Of a stretch of DNA of 64,000 bases, positions 1 to 11,813 are shown in pieces. This DNA comes from Ricinus communis (taxonomy: Eukaryota > Streptophyta > Magnoliopsida > Malpighiales > Euphorbiaceae), in NCBI RefSeq assembly GCF_019578655.1, contig NC_063258.1:930001-994000 (forward strand). Reading direction: 5' to 3'. Each line of letters begins with the position of its first letter. Position 1 is the first letter of the stretch. The notes beneath the pieces were generated by a model. That model was given only the letters and a program-made list of their open reading frames with translations, ran no database searches and was not told the origin of the DNA. The position numbers were made by a program, and so were the translations under genes.

Positions 1-233
1 ATTTGATTGCTGCAACTTTCAGTTCATGCATTGGTGAGGCTAATAGAGATGTATCAACCATATTTGTTAGGGACCCTATCAGAAATTCTTGGCATAGTGA
101 TGGACAATGTTCTTACCGCTGGTTTTGGCCACTATAATTTTCATCTTTAGTCTCCAGAAGAACAAAAAATTAAGGCTAAATATGCGAGTCTTCAAGACTT
201 AAATGTAAAGTTATATTGGAAAAACGAAGGTTG
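1..233 (+). pseudogene. Unrecognised coding-like remnant at window edge
   Basis: From position 7 the plus strand is open for 47 codons to a TAG at about 148, then stays open in the same frame for 28 more codons to a TGA at about 233. The translation looks protein-like: it contains IEMYQPYLLGTLSEILG, DNVLTAGFGHYNF, and after the stop SPEEQKIKAKYASLQDL. I do not recognise the family. It could be the last exon of a gene that begins left of the window, with a stop-gained copy, or a retrotransposed scrap. The single internal stop and the missing upstream part make it uninterpretable alone. Confidence 0.3.
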
Positions 234-240
234 ATAATAA

Positions 241-2980
241 ATGAGGTTAGAAAGGTAATTTCATATTTTATAATTCTATTTCTCTTGCAAATGAATTTTA
301 GATTCAAAGAGGTAATTTAAACAATACAAAGGCAGATTAAAATCCTTTTCTCTTTGTTTCCATTATTTACTCTTTTTTCTTTTCCTTTTTCCTTTTTCTT
401 TGTGCAATTAGTGCACCAAACAAAGGATAAATGTAAAGAATAAGGTTCAGTTTGCCCCCTTAACTTATTAAAAAAGATTAAATTAACTCTTTTTGACCTT
501 TTAGAATAATTAATTCAAAATTTTATTTTTTTAACTAGTTTAATTCATTTTTTGCAAAATGAGTTTCTTTCTAGAGTGATACGATAAAAAATATGAAATA
601 GTTCATATTAATTAAAATAGAAATTTTAATTTAAAACCACTACATATTAAAATATGTAATTAGATATATTTAAATTAAGAAAAAAATAATTTTCACTCTT
701 TTAACTAAGGGGTAATTGAGCTAAAAAAAATAAAGTTTTAGAGTTATTTGAATAAAAATTGGAGAAAAGAATTCAACCTTATTCCTAAATATAATATGTA
801 GGAGTTATTTTACAGTGTCACATGATATTGATGGATTTGTAATCTTTCAATTGTTGGGTCACCTACTTTTAAGAGATTAGTTTATAATTTATTACAAAAG
901 TGATTTCTTTTTCTTTATTAAATTTAATCATGATTCAACTTACTTTTTCCAGACAAAGAGTTAAATTGTCCCCTGAATTTGGAGCAAAGGTTCAAATATA
1001 TGCCAAAAGCAACTTTTAGACCAAATAAATCCATAACTTACAAATTTTGGGCCACATTAATTCATTAGATGACCAAGCACTTCACATTGTATCTCTGGCA
1101 AGTAAAATCTTTCTATCAAAGAATAAATTATGGAAACTAACACTATTAATTTATATTAGTTTTCTTATTCTACTTTTCCTTATCTTTATCACCTAAAAGT
1201 CATCATTTTTTCTATGAAACCTTAAAAGAATACCATCATATTAGAATAATCTTCTTATTTTGCAAATTTAGAATGAAAAAAGAAAATAATCCAATCCATC
1301 TTTGTTATCACTCACAATCTAATAAATTCAAAATTGCCATAAGCACATAATTCCCAAAAATTACAATAACCATAATAAATTAAAATTTAAAATAATTTAT
1401 CTCCTTTTTATTTAATAATCTAACGTAATATAGAACGTACCGGGTAGAACTCTTATGGATAGTAAATTCAAGACCTTAATTAAATTACAAGAGACCATTA
1501 CCATCTCATCTACACACTCTGATGTAATAATTTATCTCATTTAAAATAACTATTAAACAAAAATAATAATTACAATTTAATATTGTTATCTATAAATCAC
1601 AGTTTTCTTTATTGGAGAAATAAACTTCATTCCACGGCGAAACATGACATTAAGAATTAGAAATAAGTACAAAAGAAAGTATTTTTAGTTTTACTATTTT
1701 ATAATTTTTTGTATATGAGATTTTTTCAGACAAAACGAAACATATGGTTATAAGTTGTGACAAAAAATATATCTCGCTGTTAAAAAGTCTCGATTCCCAT
1801 TAGCCATCATAATTTTATTGTTCGTATGTGATAACATGAGTTAAAGCTTAATAACTCATAATTTCATCATCTGATTGTTAAATTAGAGTGTAAAAAGTTA
1901 TTGATTTGATGAGATCGATTTAATGGTCAGACAATTATATTTTGAATTATTAAACTCTAAACTCATATTATCAAATACGAAAAATATAAAAAATGATGGA
2001 TGCTCGGAGTGAAGTGATGTTTCTTTTTCGATTAATAATCTCAACTTTTAATATTTACTCTCCTAATTTTTTCTTCAAAAATGTCCTAACAAAATTATGT
2101 CAACAAAAATAAATAGTCATCACAATAACTACCGATCAGCATCAATACAAACAAACTTGCAAAAAGCTTAATAAAAATAACAACACAACAGTCGCCGATG
2201 ATCTTATCAAATTTTTGATAATAAAATATCAAATATAACTAATTTAAAGAAAGACGAATCTAATCCTCAGCAGTAGCGAATTCAACATTGTTCCTATTAA
2301 GATTTATCATGGAATAATGCCCTAATCAAGCAGGTCATTTTTTTAGATTAGCGATTTGGATTTGAGTCAGGCTTTTTTTTGTTTCTCTTTCCTTTATTTT
2401 CTTTATTTCTGAAATCTTTCCTTCATCTTTTCATGATTAACAATAACTATTTTTTTATTATTTTACTTCTCTTTTTTTTTTCTATTTCTTATGAATAAGA
2501 AATAATTAAAAGAATTTTGTAAGCAATGCTCACGCAATAATATGGCTTATGTAAATGTACAAATTTCAAATTGAATTGGTCCAACAGGTGCTTTTGGCCC
2601 GTGCTAAAAGTTTAGGAGCCAAATTGACCCTTTATTCCATTTTTCTCTCTTTCTCTCTCTTTACTTTTATTAAATTCTCATCAATTTTTTCTCTCTTGTG
2701 GATTTTGCTCCTCAACTTGCTTATCTATTTTTTTGCTTTTTTTAAAATTATTTTCAGGTTAACTTTTTACTTTTTTAAAAAAAAATTTGAATTTCGTATG
2801 TTCGCTTTTAAAAAAATTTGAAATTAAATAACTATTCGGATTTCACATATTTAAAATTGAAATTTGAAGTATTGTTGGTGGAAGAGCACAACATTAATCT
2901 TAGCTCTGAAACGTTTCAGAGATCAACCCATGTAAGAAAAAGCTTCAAATAAGAGGACTAACTTTTTTATTTTATTAAGA
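241..2980. other. AT-rich intergenic DNA, nothing recognised
   Basis: Very AT-rich sequence with homopolymer runs. The one open frame, 2555-2821, is a low-complexity F/L/S/K-rich translation with no family signal and is not supported as a gene. I see no inverted repeats, RNA genes or transposon motifs here. Confidence 0.5.
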
Positions 2981-2989
2981 AAACTATAG

Positions 2990-5128
2990 CTATATCTTAA
3001 ACTGTTTAATACTTGTATTAAATTGATTAAGGATCAAGTAATAAAATTGTTGAATAAGATGAGAAGTTTCTTATTTAAATTTCACAAAATATTTCTAAGT
3101 AAACTTAGTAAAATCATCAACAAGGCATAAGAAATAATGATGACTCTATAAATCTTATTGAGAGTAAGGACCCTGAATATCAACATGAGAAAATTCAAAT
3201 GTTGAAGTTGTATTATTGATATGTATAGGAAAGGACAAACACTTTTATTTAACTTTATGACAACTAAAGGAAGTACAAGTGGTAGAATTCAATTACAGAA
3301 TTACAGAACTGAAAAATTTCAATCTATCATATGACAAATGCGAGAGATCAAACTGATTATTACAAACAACACCACATTTATTTTTATTATTACTAGAATG
3401 TTGTTTTACAATAGAAGTCTCCTTACCAGAATGAAAAACTTCACTTGAATGAAGAATGTAAAATCCATTTTGCGTTCTAGCAAGTCCAATCTTTATCCAT
3501 GAGGAGAGGAACTATATTAAACAATAATTAGAAAAAAGACTTGACATAATATTTATTGGTGGCTGTCAATTTACTAGTATAAAGTAAATTGAAGGGAAAA
3601 GAAGGCACAAACAAGACATAATTAAAAATCAAGGATGGAAACAATTAGACTTTACCAATATACAAGACTTGAATTTTAGAACCAGTAGGTAATTAAATAA
3701 AATAATTATCAACTTTCGTACAAGTAATAAAACTATATAGAAGACAGATAATATGGTTAAAAGCATTAGTATATACAATCCAAGGACCTGAAAACTTAGA
3801 ATGCTTTTATGAATGCATGTTATAATGTGCAAGTGCAATGTTGAAAACAAATGCAGGAAAAGAAACAGTACCAACCATGTTGCTGTAGTGGACAAAATTT
3901 ATAGGTTATGTGATGTTCTTAAGTGAAGTAGAATGTGAACTAGTTTGATTATTCTGAATATATGACACATCAATATTTGAAGAAGATTGAACATTGAGTA
4001 AAGCCATGAGTTTCTAAACTTGATCCATACATAGATTCAGAGTGGATATAGGAACTCTTTGTACATCAATACCATGATCATTAGCTGAAATGTGACACTT
4101 GATATGCAGATGAATACTTTACAACATGAGATTTGTTGTGCGCTCTCTGTAAACTGAAGAATTACTGTTATTTCTAAAATTGAAAGCATACTAATCAAGT
4201 CTAGCATTAAAATTGTCCTTTCTGGACTTTCTTAACTTGAAATTAGCTGGATAACATATAAGTTTAAAACAATTCTCTTTAGCATGTCTTAGCTTTCCAC
4301 AATGACTATAAACCCTAGCTTTCCTCACAGCCATTGCAAACACATTACCAGAGGCTTGAGCCTGAAGATGCGAAGATCTCTGTGACTCATCCCTTATAAC
4401 AACATTATATGCTTGGTTTAGTGTAGGAAAAGGCTTCATCATAATCAACTGAGAAAAGAGATCTTGATATGTCTCATTGAGACTAATAAGAAAATAAAAA
4501 ATAATCTTTCTGTTGAAGATTTGAGTAATTTTGAAAATAAGTCTTGTTATAACTACCACACTCACCATAAGGAAAAGGTCTATAACTATACAATTCCTCC
4601 CAAACTCCATTCAATTCAATAAAATAGGCATCTACTAACTTAGTACATTAAGTAATTATGCAAAGCATGAGTTGAAGTTGACATATTATGGTGTCGTTAG
4701 GCTGAGCAAATTGTTGATGCAATTTCACCTAAATATTTACAGCGTTTATTTATATAGAATACAGTCGAGGCAATCGACAATGAAATTAACCTAAGAAGCT
4801 ATATAATCATCAAATTATTATATCTTGTCCATGCAAGTAGATTTGGATAAGAAGCATCAGGTTTTGGTAAAGAACCATAAAAAAATCCTTGTTTATCTGA
4901 ATTGAAACTACAAGAAGAAAATATCGACTCCAATAATTATAATTGAGTGAAGTAAGATCCAACATAACAATGATCAAGGTATGAAGAATTTGTGAAAATA
5001 AATTATATCACCAGTAATAAGATAAGAAATCGATTAAGAATATATGATCAATTTGAAGAAAGCACAAGAATTACTAAGATGAGTATAGTTAATTGGCAAG
5101 ATAGAAAACACATGAAAGAAATAGAAAG
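2990..5128 (-). pseudogene. Decayed Copia gag / pre-integrase fragment
   Basis: Read on the minus strand, 4610-4191 gives a Copia gag C-terminus. It contains the family string MMKPFPTLNQAYN and then a zinc-knuckle-like C-H-C block (YSHCGKLRHAKENCFKL, with H replacing G in the usual GH spacing). Further 3' (about 3300-3000) stop-broken frames give KCLSFP and a degraded form of the HVDIWGPYS to LVDDFTRFT stretch of the GAG-pre-integrase/integrase junction. No reverse transcriptase or 3' LTR was found, so the element is truncated at about 2990. Many stops and frameshifts mean no functional product. Confidence 0.75.
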
Positions 5129-5140
5129 ACTCTGATATCA
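5129..5140 (-). other. Degenerate primer-binding site of the Copia fragment
   Basis: On the minus strand this 12-mer differs at two positions from TGGTATCAGAGC, the initiator-Met tRNA primer site typical of plant Copia elements. It lies just upstream of the gag remnant, which sets the element's orientation and implies its 5' LTR begins immediately to the right. Confidence 0.6.
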
Positions 5141-5141
5141 T

Positions 5142-5600
5142 ATTAATAGAAATAATAGTTGTAAAACATATTCTCTATCATTTATTAATTAGAAACGACA
5201 TTTATATACATGAGTAATTATGAGCTGCCAGCTATTAACCAAATACAACAATCAACTTTACTAACTATCTCATAACTTAAGCTAACTTGTTTAACTCTTT
5301 CTTTGCCCTTCACAATTATATCTCATAATCCACTTTTGTAAATAATAAGAGTATTTGTTCCTAGGTAAAATGTTTATCACCATAAGGTTATGCATAGTCT
5401 TAAACCCAAGAAAGTAGAGAAAGTGGAAATTTTTTGCACTTAATGACCTTATATTGGCCCTAATGTTTGCGCTTACAGACCTTTTATTGGCTCTATCTTG
5501 AGAGGTAGAGACTCTTGTTTGGAAATTCTTCATTGAACTTTACTCTGTTAAAGTGGTTTTAAGGAAATACTTAACAACAGCCAGACCCCAAATTTTAATG
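5142..5600 (-). repeat. Probable remnant of the 5' LTR of the Copia fragment
   Basis: The sequence just outside the primer-binding site should be the 5' LTR of the decayed minus-strand Copia. No second copy exists in the window, so the outer end cannot be fixed. An 80-residue open frame at 5291-5533 matches nothing I know and is probably incidental. Confidence 0.35.
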
Positions 5601-5639
5601 TTGTAACTTAACATACCCCGCCAGCTTCATTCTGGACAA

Positions 5640-6296
5640 CATAAGAAATCTTAAAGTTACCCTCGAATTAGATTTTTCTTATTTAGAGGTGCATGAGAAG
5701 ATCTTTGGATGTGCAGGAAGTTGGCACTCTAATGCTTTATGCTTATTTTGTAGGAATGCGCCACATGATATTGAGCATATGTTGTTTATTACGATAATGC
5801 AAAGAGCATCCTAGTTATATAGCAGTCTTAATGTCATATCAAGCTCCATTATATGTGTGAATGTGGTTCAATAGTGGCAGATGCTAAAGGCAAGTGATTT
5901 CTTGAAAACAACAGTTATTCTATGTTAGTAAATTGGGTGCTCCAGAAATAGTAGCCATTTTTAACATAAACTAATCTATCCTATTGTCATTTTTCATAAA
6001 GCTAGAATGCTTATTGACGACTATGTTCAGGCTCACTATCCACCTTCAGCTTCAGCTCTAAAAGGGCAGCTCTTTATCTTGGGCTCAATTAGATACCTCC
6101 TAAAGAAGATGGAGTAAAAGTGAATATAGATGCATCTTTTTCTCCAGCTACCAACCCAACTATTATTAGTTTAAATTCTTTTTATTGATCTCCCTTTCAG
6201 GTGAAACATATGCCTTAGTTAATAAAGGTTCCTGACAGCTAATATATCTTTTTATCTTTTTCAATGAATTATTGATGGTTGATAAAAAAAAAAAAA
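5640..6296 (+). mobile_element. 5'-truncated L1-type LINE, 3' end only
   Basis: Plus-strand frames give a zf-RVT-like block (CLFCRNAPHDIEHMLF at about 5740-5790, a C-x2-C ... H-x3-H pattern). About 300 nt later comes the start of the reverse-transcriptase-associated RNase H-like domain (PPKEDGVKVNIDASFSPAT at about 6093-6150). Both are typical of the C-terminus of plant L1 ORF2. The segment ends in an A-run at 6284-6296, as expected for a LINE 3' tail. Several stops and frameshifts are present. The 5' breakpoint is approximate and I found no flanking target duplication. Confidence 0.7.
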
Positions 6297-7758
6297 TCAG
6301 TTTGGCTTTTATTAGAAAGAGATCAAATAGAAAAAAAAAGGATAATTTTTTAATTAAATAAATAAATGCTACGCTAGACTGTCAGAATTTGTAAAATTAA
6401 GTAGAATTAATTAAATAAATAAATACTATTATACATTAAGAAATAATAATAATAAATTAAATATTTTAGGTTTTTTTGTTTTGTTATATTTTAAATTTTA
6501 TTAGTATAATAATATAAAATTTATTTTAAAAATAATTTTTAATGGTGTATATATTCTTTAAGGTTAGAAGTTATTATATAATCAGGGAACCAAAAATCAA
6601 TTAATATGAATTTAAAATATAATTTTTTAGCATTAGAATAATTTTTTAATTAAAAAACTAATTTATTATTTAATATCAATAATTAAAAATAATAAAATTA
6701 CACATAATTTTAAATATAAAAACCTAATTAGTAATTAAATCCTGAATTTTATCCTTCTTAACTATTTTATCTAATTGTTTAAATTTAAAAATTAATATCT
6801 ATGCTTCCAATTTATTTTTGAAAATATTTTTAAAAAATAATTTTTACAATTTCATGTTAAAAAAATGATATGGTAAGCCTAATATGTTTGCTAAAAATGA
6901 AAAATTTAGAAATCAACAAAATCTTATCATAAATTTAACAATATAATAAATTTAATAATATAATTATTAAAAGATCTTACAAATGTGAATTCTTTCACAC
7001 TTTTTGTATTTAATTGCATTAAAATTTTGCTGATTCTCAAATTTTCTCTTTAATTGAACACAGTTGATCTACAACATCATCTTTTTCATTATAAAATTGT
7101 AGAAATTATCTTCAAAAAAATATTTTTAAAAATAAATTAAAATATAGATATTTATTCTAAAATTTTAAAATAATTGGATAAAATTACTAAAAATTATAAA
7201 ATTAAAATTTAATTGATAATTATATATATATATATATATATATATTAAATTTAATTATATAATTATCATTATAACTAGCACTTTGTTCATGTTATTGCAT
7301 AATTATTTTATTTATTTTATATTTAAAAATTTTATTCTATAATATATTAATGATTTATTTTATACTTATATTAGTATAAGAAAATAATTTGTTTATTTTA
7401 TGGCATTTTTATTTTTATTTATAATAGTCTTTTATATAAATTATGTAATACATCTTTATAAATTTTTGTATTTTATTATGCTAAAGTAAATAAATATAAA
7501 AGTGTATATATTTATCAATTTTAATTTATTATTTATTTTATTGAACTAATAAATTTTTATACACCTAAATAATAATTATTTTAATAAATAAAAATTTAGG
7601 ATTTTTATTATTTTTTATTTATTATTATATTTTTAATATCAGTCATATATATGTATATAACTTTTTCTGTTTGACAAATAAATTCCTTAACATATCAGAA
7701 ATTCTTTTTAACTATTTAATGATCTAAATTTAAAATTTAAAATTTTACTATTTTATTA

Positions 7759-7789
<31 letters not shown>

Positions 7790-8039
7790 GATTTATTAAA
7801 AAATAAAAAATTTATTATTAATTTATAGTAGTTATAGTAATTATTATACTATATAATATCTTATATTTAAATAAACTATATACCATATTTATTATTAATA
7901 TATAAAATTACTTTTAATTGTTTTATAGAATTTTATAATTAAAATTTTTATAGTTAACATTTTTATAAATATTATATAATTTTATAGAATTTTACCGTAT
8001 AAAGTGTTATAAAAATTTGGCATTTTTTATATATGTATA
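6297..8039. other. AT-rich intergenic DNA with TA microsatellites
   Basis: Extremely AT-rich, mostly A/T runs, with perfect (TA)n tracts at 7220-7246 and 7762-7789. No coding signal or transposon ends are visible. Confidence 0.6.
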
Positions 8040-8340
8040 TTATAGATGATGGATCCACCGTATTACTGCCATGTAAACTGAAACGCGGTGAAGCTAAGAA
8101 GAAGCGTACGTGTGGGGATATTATAAAATGATTTCGGAGTGATTATGTGCAGCTCTGACACGTGCGAGAAGTTAGATGCTGGAATAAATGCACACGTGTA
8201 AGATGGGTGGCCTGCAGGCATGTGGGTGCCAGTAGCAAATGCAGACGCAGAAGGGCACATGTTTAATCCAAAACCAAATCCCACAGTGAAGGAATGTGCA
8301 GTGGCTGAAGATACCGATTTTCTACAATAACACAAAAGGA
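8040..8340. promoter_or_regulatory. GC-richer island with two G-boxes and an ACGTGT site
   Basis: This 300-bp island is far less AT-rich than its flanks. It holds two perfect CACGTG palindromes (8159-8164 and 8193-8198) and an ACGTGT core at 8108-8113. ACGTG-core elements are known binding sites for bZIP and bHLH factors, including ABA-response elements. A 90-codon open frame crosses it on the minus strand (8335-8063), but the product is unrecognised. No nearby gene explains a promoter here, so it may be a stranded promoter fragment or a coding relic. Its role is inferred only. Confidence 0.35.
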
Positions 8341-8383
8341 TTAATAAGGTGGTTAAGTGAATTAATTCAATTTAAAGGGAAAA

Positions 8384-9432
8384 TTACTATTACCTCTCCT
8401 AGGATTTATTAAAATTTACGAGTTTAATCTTACATTTTTAAAAGTAAATTAATACTCTCTTGATTTTTATTTTCATTAATTGTTACCTATTTTCGTCTAT
8501 TTTTTCTATTAATTAAATATCTAAAGGATTTAATTGACTAAAATAATTCAATTTAGTCCTTAAATTTATTATCAAGTATCAAACTCATCCAAAATTAAGT
8601 CAGTATTAGATTTTAGTGAAATATTATTCTTTTCTTAGAATAATTTAATCTTATTTTCTAAAAAATTAGTAATTTTTTAGTTGATATAATATGATTTAAT
8701 ATAATAATTTTCTTATTCATATCTAAATACTTTGATGTCAGTTGTAACTCTCTAATATGATTTAATATAATATAAGTTGAATTTATACGTTAGAATTTGA
8801 TAATTATGAGTAAGCATAAAAATAAAGTATTTAATTATTTTAAAAAATATAAAAGTTATATATTCTCTATTATTTTGTATGGTCGTTATGAATTCAAAGT
8901 TGAATTTCACGCATAATGCCTCTGTATATTCAAATTGTCTAACTTGATTATTACTGGCGTTTTCTAGTAATTAAATTTGACCGTAAATGTATCCTAAACT
9001 ATTATATGGCATTACTCAGTATGCTTTACTTAGTATGCTTGAATTATAAAGCTTTACATGACCTGTTATATGCCTAAAGGTTAACCATATTAAAATTTTA
9101 TATTTTTACTTTCAAAAAAGATTATGTTAAAAAATTAAAATTATAAATATTATGCTAAAAATAAATTTACATTATTCTAGAAGAGTTTGATACTTACATT
9201 ATTCTAAAAAAATTAGTTTTAATGTTTATCTAATAAAATCTTAACTTTTGATGAGTTTAATATTTGATAATAAGTTTAAGGACTAATTTGAATTTTTTTT
9301 TAGTCAATTAAATCCTTTAACTAAAAATAGACGGAAGAAATAAACGTCAAGAGATTACAATTTTTTAAAAATATAGGATTGAAATTGCAAATTTGGCATA
9401 TCTTAGGGAGTAATAGTAATTTTTTTTTTTAT
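8384..9432. mobile_element. Fold-back/MITE-like element with long inverted repeats
   Basis: The first about 280 bp and the last about 330 bp are diverged inverted copies. Both outer ends read AATTACTATTAC followed by a CTC/CCT-rich stretch, and both arms contain the block AAAGGATTTAATTGACTAAA. There is no coding sequence between the arms. A target duplication is not clear, so the superfamily is undecided; long inverted repeats suit a Mutator-type or fold-back element. Confidence 0.65.
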
Positions 9433-9745
9433 AATTATTCCTAATTATATTTTAAATGAATTTGACTCTGAATATTTTTTTTTGATTGGATACCTTATTC
9501 ACTGTAATCTCTAACTATATAATACTTGAACTTTCATTTGGGTACCTAAGAGGTAAGGTAAATGAGAATCATATATTAAGTAAAAACAATTACTCGGATA
9601 CCAAATAGTTTAATGGGTTAAGACTTGGCAGAGTATGTGTGCATGGTAAGGTTTTTATGTATGTGTTAGCATTGTTCTTTAGCTGATACAGTTGTAAATT
9701 ATTATTATAAAAATTATAATATTTAAATATTTAAATTATTAAATA

Positions 9746-9781
<36 letters not shown>

Positions 9782-10239
9782 TAAGTTTAATAAATAAGTA
9801 GACTTTATTATCAACACTGAGTTTTATATATTTATTTTATTCAATAATATTTTAATTATAATTATTATTTATCAAAAGTAACTTATTTTAGTTAAATAAT
9901 AGTTTTTAATTACTTTCTTAAGATAATTTAATTATATTATTTTAATAATTGTTTAATAGAAATACTGAAATAAAATCTCTAAGTTAATAAAGAGAGAAAT
10001 ATAAAAAAAAAAAAAATTAGTATTGTAGTTTCAATAATTTGTTTTAGTTTTAAATTTTGAAATATAATACTTTTAATAGTAATATTATTAATTAGATAAA
10101 AGTATAATTTTTATTTCTCAAAAAAAATAGTGAAAAATTATAAGAAACAATAAATTTTTAATTTTTAAGATAAAAAGAAGTTTAACATTAATAAAAAAAT
10201 CAAACAGGATATAATAATAATTCTAGAGCACATGGTAAT
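9433..10239. other. AT-rich spacer with TA microsatellite
   Basis: AT-rich DNA with a perfect (TA)n tract at 9749-9777 and an A-run near 10004-10016. No genes or element ends seen. Confidence 0.55.
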
Positions 10240-11115
10240 ATATAGGGTTTTTTTTATAAACTTATGGGAAAGCGTGCTGAAATTTTTTTTACGGTTTTTC
10301 TTATATGATTTTTTTCGACGAATTTTATTATATATTTTTTTTGAAATTGTATTCTAATATCTTTTTGATATTTTATTGGTATTCTTTTAGTATATTTTCT
10401 TACCGTTAAATATTTTTTTAATTTTATTTTAATTATATTTTCATATATTTTAAACTGTATTTGGTATATTTTTTGAAATACATATCTTTTTGCTATAAAG
10501 AAATATGTAATATCATTCAATTCACGAATACCAAATATAAAGATATTAAATAAAACGATAAATTTACCTTATTTGGCTGATTTCACAGTAATACAAATTA
10601 AAATTATATCATATCGGTATCTTATAAGTATACTTTTAGTATTTTTTTGTCGGATAAAATTCTAAAAGATAAATTTATAACAGTATAAATTAAAATAAAT
10701 AAAATTTCGGTATTTTTTATATATACTTTTAGTATTATTTTTCTAAAGAAGTTTGAAAAAAATAAAAATATCTAAAATAAAAATTGAATTTACAGTAATA
10801 CAAAATAAATAAAAAATAATTTTGGTATCTTATAATTATACTTTTAGTATCTTTTTCTTTCGGTATTTTTTAGATATATTTTTAGTATTTTTTTTCTCAT
10901 GAAATTTTGAAAAATTAAAAGATATAAAATAAAAACTGAAGTCATAATAATATAGATTTTAAAATCCCTTGAATATCTTGTAGGTATACTTTTAATTTTT
11001 TTTTTCTGACAAAATTTCGAAAACAAAATGTATAAACATAAATTTCTGAAAAAAATTGTAAATTTTTTTTACCATAAAAGAAAATTTCAAAAAATTTAAA
11101 GAAAATTTCAAAAAA
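10240..11115 (+). repeat. Dispersed AT-rich repeat, copy 1
   Basis: About 0.9 kb that recurs in inverted orientation at 24660-25625. Matching landmarks in order are TATTCTTTTAGTATATTTT, TTTAATTTTATTTTAAT, and AAACTGTATT/AAACTGCATT followed by GGTATAT. The distal half consists of degenerate units of roughly 80-100 bp, each containing ACTTTTAGTAT then a T-run. No coding capacity; the open frames inside (10254-10520, 10844-11026) are low-complexity. Probably a non-autonomous transposon or a fragment of one. Confidence 0.6.
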
Positions 11116-11148
11116 TGGTACACCAAGAAAATTCTTTTTAGGTTGTGT

Positions 11149-11157
11149 AATATTTTA
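11149..11157. repeat. 9-bp target duplication, left copy (AATATTTTA)
   Basis: The same nine bases occur at 16486-16494, directly outside the other end of the MuDR-like element. A 9-bp duplication is diagnostic of Mutator-superfamily insertion. Confidence 0.85.
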
Positions 11158-11374
11158 GGAAAAGTTTCATTTTAGCCCCTAACGTTTACAATTAGGAGCG
11201 GATTGGCCCTTATAATATATTTAGGTGCATATAACTGAAAAAGCAAGCTTTTTTTATCGTTTTGGCCTTTCCATTAACAGCGGCTCCTTAAGCTGGAGAC
11301 GTTCGTTTTCTCTAAGTTGATGTGGCTTTATTCTTGGACCGTTAAGCTTGTATTGAGAATAAAAACGCTGACAT
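11158..11374 (+). repeat. Left terminal inverted repeat of the MuDR-like element
   Basis: Starts GGAAAAGTTTCATTTTAGCCCC and aligns to the reverse complement of 16272-16485 with scattered substitutions and small indels. Identity fades near AAGCTTGTATTGAGA. Mutator terminal repeats normally hold the promoters of the internal genes. Confidence 0.85.
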
Positions 11375-11813
11375 GACATTAAATGTGCCAGGAGAAAATT
11401 ACCAAAAGCTTTAAACTCTCTAACTCAATAACTTCTAGCTTATGCAAGTAAAAATCTCCAAATTTGACAATTATGAAATTCTTAAATCTAAAGTGCAATG
11501 ATATTTCCTTCTCAAACCACATTGTGATGGTAAGTTAAAGGGAAATCAAGGGCGCTTCATCACTGTTCAACTAGATTTTGCTGACATAGAGCAGAGATAA
11601 CTACAGGTAAAAGGTAAGTAAAAAAAATGTTGGAGATTCTTCAGTGACGTTTTAAACTTATTTGCATGCAGATTTATTTGAGTTTAGAGCTTTAAATATG
11701 TTTTGTTTTGTTATTAGTTTTGGTTAATTTGCATTAGTTTATTAGTTAAAAAATGATTTTAGTTAATTGGGTTAGGTTTTCTTATTCTTTATTTTACTAT
11801 TATATTTCAGAGA

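Noticed and set aside
2555..2821. 88-codon frame rich in F, L and K
   Set aside because: A low-complexity translation of A/T-rich DNA, with no homology signal.
8063..8335. 90-codon minus-strand frame in the G-box island
   Set aside because: No family recognised; its openness may simply follow the higher GC. Kept only as a comment under the island.
10254..11026. Two minus-strand frames rich in K and I
   Set aside because: They fall inside the non-coding dispersed repeat and reflect its A/T composition.
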